Source: an uncultured Slackia sp. (GTDB lineage Bacteria; Actinomycetota; Coriobacteriia; Coriobacteriales; Eggerthellaceae). Taken from it: 11,666 nt of DNA. Each line of letters starts with the position of its first letter. Position 1 is the stretch's first letter. The stretch lies in contig USEZ01000048.1 of assembly GCA_900553775.1 (NCBI GenBank), positions 1 to 11,666 of the forward strand, written 5' to 3'. The notes beneath the pieces are model-generated. The model was not told the origin of the DNA. It was given only the letters and a program-made list of their open reading frames with translations, and made no database searches. A program made the translations under genes and the position numbers. Positions 1-6,908 of the stretch are shown in pieces.

Positions 1-77
1 AATTCGACAGACATACCGATTCATCGCGCGACATCGCGAGCGGCCGCAGCCGCTCGGCGCGCGACTTTCTCGTATCC

Positions 78-1331
78 ATGGCATCTGAAGACCTTCCCCG
101 CACAGACGATGCGGTGATTCTGCGCGACCCGGGCGATATGCGTCCGCGCGATTGGGCCATCGATGTCGCCGTGGCGCTTCTCGCCTTCGGTTTCGGCTGC
201 GTTCAGCTTGCGCTCGCGTCCACCTCGGTAATCTATGTGGACGGACCGTTTCGCGAGATGGCGGGGCTGGTGAACATCGTGCCGAACGGCTATGCGTATG
301 CCGCCCTCGCCTTCACCACGCTTCCTTTGGCCATACGCCGCATCGCCGCCTGGCCGACGCTTTGCATCGTGCTTGCGTGCTTCTTCTTCTCGAGCGGATT
401 CATGTCGGGATATGCGCTTTCTGCGGTCGGTCCGATGGTGGCGGCGTTCACGGTGGCTTGCGAGCTGGGAGGACGCCACGCCATAGCCGCGGGTGCGGCG
501 ACGGCCGTCGTGATGCTTGTCGCCCCCACGCCGCTTCCGAGCGAGACGCTTGCAACGGTGATGCGCGTCCAAAACGTCGTTTTCGCCGCAGCCGCCGTGT
601 CGGCCGGCTTCGCCGTGCGGACGTATCGGGCCTATGCCCGCGAGACGAAGCGCCGCCTCGAGGAAGCCGAACGAGGCCGCGAGGAGCTTGCCGCGCGCCG
701 CGTCGCCGAGGAGCGCGTGCGCATCGCCCGCGACGTCCACGATATCACGGCCCACTCGCTTTCGGCCGTCACCATCCAGGCCGCCGCCGCCGAGCGCCTG
801 ATCGACATCGATGCCGCCGCCGCGAAAGAGGCCATAGGCGACATCCGCACGGTCTCGAAAAGCGCGCTCGACGAGATTCGCTCGATGGTGGGCGTCTTGC
901 GCGGCGACGAGACGGCGCAGACCGCGCCCGCCGAAGGAACCGAGCGCCTCGACGACGTGGTGTCCTATCTCGAGCGCGCGGGCTTGGCCGTGCATGCGTC
1001 GACGCGCGGCTACGACCGCGCGCGCGTTCCGACCCTGGTGGACATGGCCCTGTTCTCCTTGGCGCGCGAGGCGGCCACCAATACCGTCAGGCACGCGCGC
1101 GCATCGCGCGTCGATATCACGCTGCGCTCGACCGCCCAGACGGCGTCGCTTGCGTTTTCCGACGACGGCGTAGGCTTTTCCGAAGAAGCGCGCGACAGGG
1201 CGTCGGGCCACGGGCTGCAGGGCATGGCCGAGCGTATCGAGGCGCTCGGCGGAGCGTTCAGGGCGACGGGCACGCACGGCTGCGAGCTTTTCGCCGATAT
1301 CCCGATAGAAGGAGTTCGCGATGACGGGTAA
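78..1331 (+). CDS. Membrane sensor histidine kinase, NarL/DesK (HisKA_3) type
   Basis: Two-component sensor kinase, expected to autophosphorylate on His and pass the phosphate to the regulator encoded next. The protein (417 aa from this ATG) has about five to six hydrophobic segments, near residues 27-47, 70-90, 94-130, 134-150 and 166-180. A charged, probably coiled-coil linker (about 186-215) leads to an HisKA_3 H-box RDVHDITAHSLS with phospho-acceptor His221. The GHKL ATPase follows: N-box REAATNTVRHA (E331, N335), G1 box DDGVGF (D362-G364) and G2 box GHGLQGM (377 on). There is no large extracellular sensor domain, so the stimulus is probably read in or near the membrane; the ligand is unknown. 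The start is uncertain. No good ribosome binding site precedes ATG 78, and the frame stays open to the left edge, so the gene may begin upstream of the window; ATG 138 is another option. The stop lies inside the regulator gene. Confidence 0.9.
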   Translation: MASEDLPRTDDAVILRDPGDMRPRDWAIDVAVALLAFGFGCVQLALASTSVIYVDGPFREMAGLVNIVPNGYAYAALAFTTLPLAIRRIAAWPTLCIVLACFFFSSGFMSGYALSAVGPMVAAFTVACELGGRHAIAAGAATAVVMLVAPTPLPSETLATVMRVQNVVFAAAAVSAGFAVRTYRAYARETKRRLEEAERGREELAARRVAEERVRIARDVHDITAHSLSAVTIQAAAAERLIDIDAAAAKEAIGDIRTVSKSALDEIRSMVGVLRGDETAQTAPAEGTERLDDVVSYLERAGLAVHASTRGYDRARVPTLVDMALFSLAREAATNTVRHARASRVDITLRSTAQTASLAFSDDGVGFSEEARDRASGHGLQGMAERIEALGGAFRATGTHGCELFADIPIEGVRDDG

Positions 1332-2013
1332 TACGACAGAGGCCTCGCGCCGTATCCGCGTGGCCATCGCCGACGACCAAGACCTTGTGCGCAAGGGTTT
1401 CAGGCTCATCCTCTCTTCGTTTCCGGGCATCGAAGTGGTGGGGGAGGCGGTCGACGGCTCCGATGCGGTGGCCCTTGCGCGGCGCATGCATCCCGACGTG
1501 CTGCTGATGGATATCCGCATGCCGCGCAAAAACGGCATCGAGGCTACGCGCATGCTCGCCGAAGACCCCGATACCGCGCAGGTGGCCGTCTTGATCTTGA
1601 CCACGTTCGATATCGACGAATACGTCTACGACGCTTTGGCGGCGGGCGCAAGCGGCTTTCTGCTCAAAGACGCCGATCCCGACGAGCTGGCGCACGCGGT
1701 GCGCGTCGTGGCGGCGGGCGACGCGCTGATCGAGCCGTCGGTCACGCGCCGGCTTGTGGAGACGTACGCGGCATCGAGGCGCAAGACGCGTTTCGACGGG
1801 TCGGTCGTCGAGGGCCTGACCGAGCGCGAGCGCGAGATCCTCGGCCTGGTCGGCCGCGGCATGAGCAACGACGAGATAGCCGCCGACCTGGTGATATCTC
1901 CTGCGACCGTGCGCACGCACGTGGGGCGCGTCATGACCAAGCTCGATGCCCACGATCGCGCCCAGCTGGTCGTGGCGGCGTATGAAAGCGGCCTGGTCAA
2001 ACCCGGCATGTAG
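1321..2013 (+). CDS. LuxR/NarL-family response regulator
   Basis: DNA-binding response regulator (230 aa), the cognate partner of the preceding kinase. The receiver domain covers about residues 12-130, with acidic pocket D18-D19, phospho-acceptor D64 in LLMDIRMP, switch Thr94/95 in LILTTFD and conserved Lys116 in GFLLKDAD. A C-terminal LuxR/GerE helix-turn-helix runs from about 166 to 217 (LTEREREIL...SNDEIAADLVISPATVRTHV). The ATG overlaps the end of the kinase gene by 11 bases. It is preceded by a clear ribosome binding site, AGAAGGAG at 1307-1314, six bases upstream, so the two genes are co-transcribed and probably coupled in translation. Target genes cannot be read from the sequence. The nearest candidates are the operon itself or the convergent YxeA-family gene, but no operator was recognised. 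Confidence 0.94.
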   Translation: MTGNTTEASRRIRVAIADDQDLVRKGFRLILSSFPGIEVVGEAVDGSDAVALARRMHPDVLLMDIRMPRKNGIEATRMLAEDPDTAQVAVLILTTFDIDEYVYDALAAGASGFLLKDADPDELAHAVRVVAAGDALIEPSVTRRLVETYAASRRKTRFDGSVVEGLTEREREILGLVGRGMSNDEIAADLVISPATVRTHVGRVMTKLDAHDRAQLVVAAYESGLVKPGM

Positions 2014-2035
2014 GCTTTCGGGGCCGTATGCGGCG

Positions 2036-2386
2036 TCAAGCGGCGCTCAGGGCGTTTGCGGCGGGGTCGGGGATGTCTTCGATCGGCACTTCCTCCCACG
2101 ATACGACGCCGCGCACGGGAAGCACCTTGCATGCGAGAAACGCGCCGTCGCGCAGTTCCCGGACGGTTTTGAAGGATACGTCGCTTTCTCTTCCGTTTTC
2201 GTCGAAGGCGCTCAGGCGGTATTCGAACGGCATGTCGGCATCGCCCGACGCGTCGACGCATGCGTCGTCGACGCGCACGTAGCGGCTCTCTCCCTCTCCG
2301 GTCAACGCCGCGACGGCGATCCAGCCTGCAAGCATGACGGCGGCGAGCGCGGCGAACATGACGATGACGGGTTTCGCGGTTTTCAT
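2036..2386 (-). CDS. YxeA-family small exported/membrane-anchored protein
   Basis: A 116-residue protein. The start is fixed by a near-perfect ribosome binding site on the minus strand (AAGGAGGA, plus-strand 2391-2398), four bases before the ATG at 2386; the longer open frame upstream has no such site. Residues about 7-29 form one hydrophobic segment (signal peptide or N-terminal anchor) with no lipobox Cys. The remainder matches the YxeA (DUF1093) pattern: YVRVDD near 36, YRLSAFDENGRE near 56, VSFKTVRELRDGAFLACKV near 70, and a closing GVVSWEEVPIEDIPDPA. YxeA proteins are small secreted proteins of unknown biochemical role; in Firmicutes they are often encoded near two-component systems and ABC transporters. 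The gene ends 22 bases from the convergent response regulator, with no hairpin terminator between them. The family call is from remembered motif similarity, not from a search. Confidence 0.8.
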   Translation of the reverse strand: MKTAKPVIVMFAALAAVMLAGWIAVAALTGEGESRYVRVDDACVDASGDADMPFEYRLSAFDENGRESDVSFKTVRELRDGAFLACKVLPVRGVVSWEEVPIEDIPDPAANALSAA

Positions 2387-2519
2387 ACGGTCCTCCTTCG
2401 CAAGGCGATTCGCTCCATGCATCCACTCTGGCAGGCCGTGCCGGCGAAAACCCGGCATGCGCCCGGCGTTTTTCTGAAGAATCGTTCTTTGGACGAATGG
2501 AGGAATTCGCGTACGTTCG

Positions 2520-2548
2520 TTCGCAACGGAAGGCCGCTGCGTTAGAAT
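2520..2548 (+). promoter_or_regulatory. Putative uvrA promoter
   Basis: A -10-like TAGAAT (2543-2548) stands exactly 17 bases from a -35-like TTCGCA (2520-2525; four of six match TTGACA), about 40 bases before the uvrA start. A small inverted repeat, CGAAT-N6-ATTCG (2494-2509), lies just upstream. No canonical Gram-positive LexA box (GAAC-N4-GTTC) is present, so SOS control of this uvrA is not supported by what I can see. Confidence 0.4.
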
Positions 2549-2588
2549 TGCAGGCCTGTCGAAGGTCTTGCGAAGAGAGGTTCGGAAA

Positions 2589-5471
2589 GTGGCAAGCGAT
2601 TCCATCGTGATCAAAGGCGCCCGCGAGCACAATCTCAAGAATGTGAGCGTCACCATACCGCGCGATAAGCTGGTGGTCATCACCGGTCTTTCCGGCAGCG
2701 GCAAGTCGAGCCTTGCGTTCGACACCATCTACGCCGAAGGGCAGCGCAGATACGTGGAAAGCCTCTCGGCGTATGCGCGCCAGTTCCTCGGGCAGATGAA
2801 CAAGCCCGACCTCGACAGCATAGACGGGCTGTCTCCCGCGGTGGCGATCGACCAGAAAACCACGTCGAAAAATCCGCGATCGACGGTGGGAACCACGACG
2901 GAGATATACGACTACCTGCGTCTTCTGTACGCGCGCATCGGCATCGCGCATTGTCCGGAATGCGGGCGAGAAATCAAAAAACGCACCACCGACCAGGTGA
3001 CCGACGAAATTCTCGCCCTTGGCGAAGGCAAGCGCGCCTTGGTTCTTGCGCCCGTCGTCGTGGGCCGCAAGGGCGAACACGCCAAGGTCTTGGCCGACCT
3101 TCGAAAGGAGGGCTTCTCGCGCGTGCGCATCGACGGGGAGGTTCGCAAGCTCGACGGCGAAGACGTGAAGCTCGACAAGAAGTTCAAGCATTCGATCGAC
3201 GTCGTGGTCGACCGCGTGGTCTTGAAGGAGTCGGCCCGAAGCCGCATCGCCGAATCGGTCGAGGTCGCCACGAAGCTCGCCGAAGGCCGCGTGACGGTCC
3301 ATGTCGTCGACGACGAAGCGCCCGCCGCCGATAGTTTGAAAAGCACGCCCGGGTTCGCGGGGGTTTCCGCCGCCGACCATTCGTTCTCGCTCGCCTTGGC
3401 CTGTCCCGAGCACGGCCACTCGATGGACGAATTGCAGCCGCGCGATTTCAGCTTCAACGCCCCTTACGGCTCATGTCCCGATTGCGCCGGCCTGGGCAGC
3501 CGCGAAGAGGTCGACCCCGGCCTGCTCGTGCCCGATCCCTCGCTCTCGCTCAACGAGGGGGCCATCGCGCCGTTCGCCACGGGCAATTACTATCCCCAGG
3601 TGCTGCGTGCGGTGTGCGAGCATATGGGCTGCGATCCTTCGACCCCCTGGGAAGATCTTCCGAAAAAGACGCGCGACGCGCTTCTTTACGGCATCAAGGG
3701 CGAGAAGGTCCGCGTCGATTACGTGACCGTCGACGGGCGCGAGACGTATTGGTTCATCGACTGGGAGGGCGCCTGCGAGGCGGTGCTCGGCCGTTACAAA
3801 GACGCGCAATCCGACGCCCAGCGCGACAAATACGGGAAATACTTCGCCACCATCGCATGCCCGACGTGCCACGGCAAGCGTCTGCGCCCTGAAATTCTCG
3901 CGGTGACGGTCGGCGGCAAGAACATCCATGAAGTCTGCGAGATGGCCGCCGTCGATTCCCTGGCGTTTTTCGACGAGCTGCGCTTGAACGATCGCGAGGC
4001 CGTGATCGGAGCCGCCATCGTCAAAGAGATTCGCGCACGGTTGAAATTCCTCGTCGACGTGGGGCTGGACTATCTGACGCTCGAACGCGGCACCGCATCG
4101 CTTTCGGGCGGCGAGGCCCAGCGCATCCGCCTTGCCACGCAGATCGGCGCGGGCTTGATGGGCGTTCTCTACATTCTGGACGAGCCTTCGATCGGGCTGC
4201 ATCAGCGCGATAACGAGCGCCTGATCGCGACGCTTGAGCATCTGCGCGACCTGGGCAACACCGTGATCGTGGTCGAGCACGACGAAGACACGATCCGCCA
4301 TGCCGACTACGTGATCGACATGGGGCCCGGTGCGGGAGAGCGCGGCGGCGCGGTCGTTGCGGCAGGCACGCCCGAGCAGGTCGCCGCGGCCGAAGGGAGC
4401 TATACGGCCGACTATCTGTCGGGCAGGCGGGCCATCGCCGTTCCGCTCCAGCGCCGCCGCCCGAAACGCGGGTCGGTGAAGCTTGCCGGAGCCAAGGAGA
4501 ACAATCTGAAAAACGTCTCGATCGAGATAGAGCTGGGCACGCTGACCGTGGTCACGGGCGTTTCGGGGTCGGGCAAAAGCTCGCTTGTCACCGACACGCT
4601 CGCCCCTGCGCTGGCCAACCGCATCAACCGCGCGCATCATCGCACGGGCGCCTATTGCAAGCTTTCGGGCTACGAAGCGCTCGATAAGATTATCGACATC
4701 GACCAAAGCCCCATCGGCCGCACGCCGCGCTCGAATCCCGCCACCTATATCGGACTGTGGGACGACATCCGCGCGCTGTTCGCCAGCACGCAGGAGGCGA
4801 AAGCGCGCGGATATGCGCCGGGCCGCTTCAGCTTCAACGTGAGCGGCGGACGCTGCGAAGCGTGCAAAGGCGACGGCCAGATCAAGATCGAGATGCACTT
4901 CCTTCCCGACGTGTACGTGCCTTGCGAAGTCTGCGGCGGCAAACGATACAACCGCGAGACGCTGCAGGTGACATATCGCGGCAAAAACGTCTACGACGTG
5001 CTCGACATGACGGTCGAAGAGGCGCTCGAATTCTTCAAGAACATCCCCGGCATCGCAAGAAAACTGCAGACGCTGCACGATGTGGGCCTGGGATATATCA
5101 GGCTCGGTCAGCCTGCCACCACGTTGTCGGGCGGCGAGGCGCAGCGTGTGAAACTGGCAAGCGAGCTGCAGCGTCGTCAGACCGGCAAGACGCTTTATAT
5201 CCTCGACGAGCCCACCACGGGCCTTCATATGGAGGACGTGCGCCAGCTGCTCGAAGTGCTGCAGCGCTTGGTGGACAAGGGCAATACGGTGCTGGTGATC
5301 GAGCACAACCTCGATGTGATCAAATGTGCCGACCGCATTATCGACATGGGGCCCGAGGGCGGAAGCCGCGGCGGCGCCGTGGTGGCGAGCGGCACGCCGG
5401 AGCAGATCGCCGCGGTGCCTGAAAGCCATACGGGCCGCTTCCTGCGCGATATCCTGGGCGATGTGCGATGA
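2589..5471 (+). CDS. uvrA: UvrABC system protein A (excinuclease ABC subunit A)
   Basis: DNA-damage recognition ATPase of nucleotide excision repair, working with UvrB and UvrC (neither is in this window). GTG 2589 is chosen as start because AGAGAGG (2574-2580) sits eight bases upstream and the product then begins ASDSIVIKGAREHNLKNV, as UvrA proteins do; TTG 2568 in frame is less likely. Length is 960 aa, normal for the family (about 940-970). There are two ABC ATPase modules: Walker A GLSGSGKSS (33-41, K39) and GVSGSGKSS (657-665, K663); signatures LSGGEAQR at 505 and 846; Walker B LYILDEPSIGLHQRD and LYILDEPTTGLHMED. The second zinc module is intact (C756, C759, C779, C782). In the other one the first pair is CPEH (C272, H275) rather than CxxC, with C296 and C299 normal. 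It overlaps the next gene by four bases. Confidence 0.97.
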   Translation: MASDSIVIKGAREHNLKNVSVTIPRDKLVVITGLSGSGKSSLAFDTIYAEGQRRYVESLSAYARQFLGQMNKPDLDSIDGLSPAVAIDQKTTSKNPRSTVGTTTEIYDYLRLLYARIGIAHCPECGREIKKRTTDQVTDEILALGEGKRALVLAPVVVGRKGEHAKVLADLRKEGFSRVRIDGEVRKLDGEDVKLDKKFKHSIDVVVDRVVLKESARSRIAESVEVATKLAEGRVTVHVVDDEAPAADSLKSTPGFAGVSAADHSFSLALACPEHGHSMDELQPRDFSFNAPYGSCPDCAGLGSREEVDPGLLVPDPSLSLNEGAIAPFATGNYYPQVLRAVCEHMGCDPSTPWEDLPKKTRDALLYGIKGEKVRVDYVTVDGRETYWFIDWEGACEAVLGRYKDAQSDAQRDKYGKYFATIACPTCHGKRLRPEILAVTVGGKNIHEVCEMAAVDSLAFFDELRLNDREAVIGAAIVKEIRARLKFLVDVGLDYLTLERGTASLSGGEAQRIRLATQIGAGLMGVLYILDEPSIGLHQRDNERLIATLEHLRDLGNTVIVVEHDEDTIRHADYVIDMGPGAGERGGAVVAAGTPEQVAAAEGSYTADYLSGRRAIAVPLQRRRPKRGSVKLAGAKENNLKNVSIEIELGTLTVVTGVSGSGKSSLVTDTLAPALANRINRAHHRTGAYCKLSGYEALDKIIDIDQSPIGRTPRSNPATYIGLWDDIRALFASTQEAKARGYAPGRFSFNVSGGRCEACKGDGQIKIEMHFLPDVYVPCEVCGGKRYNRETLQVTYRGKNVYDVLDMTVEEALEFFKNIPGIARKLQTLHDVGLGYIRLGQPATTLSGGEAQRVKLASELQRRQTGKTLYILDEPTTGLHMEDVRQLLEVLQRLVDKGNTVLVIEHNLDVIKCADRIIDMGPEGGSRGGAVVASGTPEQIAAVPESHTGRFLRDILGDVR

Positions 5472-6562
5472 GCGCTTCGCATCATCGCGCCCGGGTTTCC
5501 GAGGCGTCCGACGTCGATTCCGCCGACGGTTCTTGCCGGTTTGCCGATTGCCCGGTCAAGGCCGCAGGGCCGTTTTCATGCTCGGAGGAGGCGGCGCGCC
5601 TGATCGAAGCCTGCGCGTCGGCCGAATCGAGGGAGGCGCCGCAGCGTCGTCGCGAGCGCATCGCGCTCGCCGTGTTCGCCGTGCTGGTGCTGGCGGGGTT
5701 CGTCATGCTGACCTCGTACATATCCAATGCGGGGCGTGGCTTGAATGTGGCCGCCACCAGCATCGACGACATGGCGGGCGACATGGCGGGCTATGACGTC
5801 TTGCTCTTCGAGGGCACGGTTCGGCAGGCGCCGTCTTCGTTGCGCTCCGATTTCGAGAGGGCGGCCGAACGTGCGGAAGGGACCGCGCCGTCCGCGCTCG
5901 GTGCATCTTCCGAACGCCTCGAAGGGGCATCGGACGCGCCCGCATCGTCCGATGCCGTCGACGATGGGACGGTCGACGACGGCGTCATGACGGTCGACGA
6001 GGCGCGCGCGATATACGAGGGGAAGAGCGCCTCTGTGATCGAGGTCGATCCCGATTCGCTGCGCGATTACGTCAGCGGGCGCATCGTGATGAAAGACGGC
6101 CATTCCTACGGCATTTTCAGCCTTCCTCCCGATATGGCGTCCGAATATGCGATGCCGACGACCGTCACGACGAAAACCACGACGACGATCGGTTCTTCGG
6201 GCGCGGTCGACGAGAAGACGACGACGCGCGTGAAAAGCGCCTACGACAGCGTCTCAGAACTGTTCGCCGCAATCGATCCCGATTCGATAGATCCTGCTTT
6301 GGTGGAGCGCATCCAGACGGTCATAGACCGTTTCGAAGCGGCGAAGGTCGATACCGTGGTGGCGTTCACCTGCGACCCGACGCCGTTTTCGGCGGTCGAA
6401 GGCGTGGATGCGGTGATCACGTTCAAAACGCGCGACCGTTTCTCGATGAGCGAAGTCATCGGGAAAACGCTGTACTTCGACGCGCCCGAAGAGGGCAGCG
6501 TCGGCGTTTTGATGGTGGCCCCCGGCAATGTCGCCTCGACGAAGGTGCTGACCGAGAACTGA
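5468..6562 (+). CDS. Single-pass membrane protein of unknown function coupled to uvrA
   Basis: A 364-residue protein I do not recognise with confidence. Its ATG overlaps the uvrA stop (ATGA at 5468-5471). There is no independent strong ribosome binding site, so translation is probably coupled to uvrA. Layout: a hydrophilic N-terminus with four Cys (C23, C28, C38, C49); a basic stretch QRRRERI, then one transmembrane helix (about 65-86); an external part with an Ala/Ser/Asp-rich low-complexity region (about 122-175); a mixed domain (about 175-225); a Thr-rich linker (231-254); and a C-terminal domain (about 258-364) rich in alternating Val/hydrophobic strands, including VDTVVAF and GVDAVITFK and ending YFDAPEEGSVGVLMVAPGNVASTKV. 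The last part faintly resembles the second half of calcineurin-like metallophosphatases, but no metal-binding His/Asp motifs are visible, so no enzymatic role is claimed. Confidence 0.8.
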   Translation: MSASHHRARVSEASDVDSADGSCRFADCPVKAAGPFSCSEEAARLIEACASAESREAPQRRRERIALAVFAVLVLAGFVMLTSYISNAGRGLNVAATSIDDMAGDMAGYDVLLFEGTVRQAPSSLRSDFERAAERAEGTAPSALGASSERLEGASDAPASSDAVDDGTVDDGVMTVDEARAIYEGKSASVIEVDPDSLRDYVSGRIVMKDGHSYGIFSLPPDMASEYAMPTTVTTKTTTTIGSSGAVDEKTTTRVKSAYDSVSELFAAIDPDSIDPALVERIQTVIDRFEAAKVDTVVAFTCDPTPFSAVEGVDAVITFKTRDRFSMSEVIGKTLYFDAPEEGSVGVLMVAPGNVASTKVLTEN

Positions 6563-6635
6563 TCTTGCGCGCGGCGCTCGTCGGCGGCCTTGTTTTGCGC
6601 CCCGTACGGCTTTATGCGTTTTGCAGCTTCCCGCT

Positions 6636-6670
6636 CGCCGTCGCCTGTCTTCGGCGGCGCGGCGCCTTTT
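6636..6670 (+). terminator. Probable intrinsic terminator of the uvrA unit
   Basis: CGCCGTCGCC (6636-6645) can pair with GGCGGCGCGGCG (6653-6664) around a seven-base loop, allowing one G-U pair and a two-base bulge. TTTT (6667-6670), then CG and TTT, follow. It lies about 75 bases after the stop of the uvrA-coupled membrane protein gene. The stem is strong but imperfect and the T-run short, hence moderate confidence. Confidence 0.42.
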
Positions 6671-6722
6671 CGTTTCGAGTGCGTATCGCGGCCGTCCTGA
6701 GGGCGCCGTCCGTGCGAATCGA

Positions 6723-6731
6723 TGGTATCAT
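6723..6731 (+). promoter_or_regulatory. Extended -10 promoter candidate for the hydrogenase module
   Basis: TGGTATCAT matches the extended -10 form TGnTATAAT with one mismatch. No good -35 hexamer lies 16-18 bases upstream, which is tolerated for extended -10 promoters. It is the best candidate in the gap before the hydrogenase genes and would give a long 5' leader. Confidence 0.35.
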
Positions 6732-6908
6732 CGTGCGTCTTACAAGCATCCCTCCGGAACGGCTGCGGCGCTTCGAGCGCCCGATGGCCGGCGTGCGGGG
6801 AAGCGCGCCCGATATCGCAGGGGCGGCCCGGATAAAGGATGCGACGAGGCTTCGGCGCGACGACGCATGGGATGCGGCGCGGCGGAGCAGGGGGTATCGG
6901 AGGAACAG

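Larger units (their letters stand above)
6563..6908. other. 346-base gene-poor gap between the uvrA unit and the hydrogenase module
   Basis: No convincing gene is seen here. Frames on both strands stay open, but their products are Arg/Ala/Gly-rich low-complexity strings with no domain and no well-placed ribosome binding site. The plus frame that runs into the next gene from 6621 is best read as untranslated leader, because a good ribosome binding site and a typical start occur at 6899-6911. The gap holds a hairpin with a T-run (6636-6670) and an extended -10 element (6723-6731). The leader from that element to the start codon would be about 170 bases long. Confidence 0.6.

Noticed and set aside
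21..1604. Long minus-strand open frame of 527 codons opposite the histidine kinase and regulator
   Set aside because: Its product is Arg/His/Gly-rich with no domain. It mirrors the high third-position GC of the real plus-strand genes, which carry full kinase and regulator motifs.
2434..2476. GC-rich inverted repeat followed by TTTTT (TGCCGG...CCGGCA, then TTTTT) as a plus-strand terminator
   Set aside because: The perfect stem is only six base pairs, and the T-run is separated from it by about ten bases. No plus-strand gene ends nearby.
2490..2560. Possible LexA/SOS box upstream of uvrA
   Set aside because: GTTCG half-sites occur, but no GAAC-N4-GTTC palindrome is present; the only inverted repeat, CGAAT-N6-ATTCG, does not fit the known consensus.
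2387..2728. Longer minus-strand version of the YxeA-family protein starting inside uvrA
   Set aside because: The added 114 residues include antisense uvrA sequence and show no signal peptide, whereas ATG 2386 has a near-perfect ribosome binding site followed directly by a signal or anchor segment.
3471..5429. Minus-strand open frame of 652 codons opposite uvrA
   Set aside because: The composition is typical of antisense to a GC-rich gene, no motif is recognisable, and the plus strand encodes an unmistakable UvrA with both ATPase modules.
6621..6908. In-frame extension of the GltD-like protein by 96 residues upstream
   Set aside because: The extension is low-complexity and Arg/Ala-rich with no domain. 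ATG 6909 has a strong ribosome binding site at the right distance, and the extension overlaps the extended -10 candidate.
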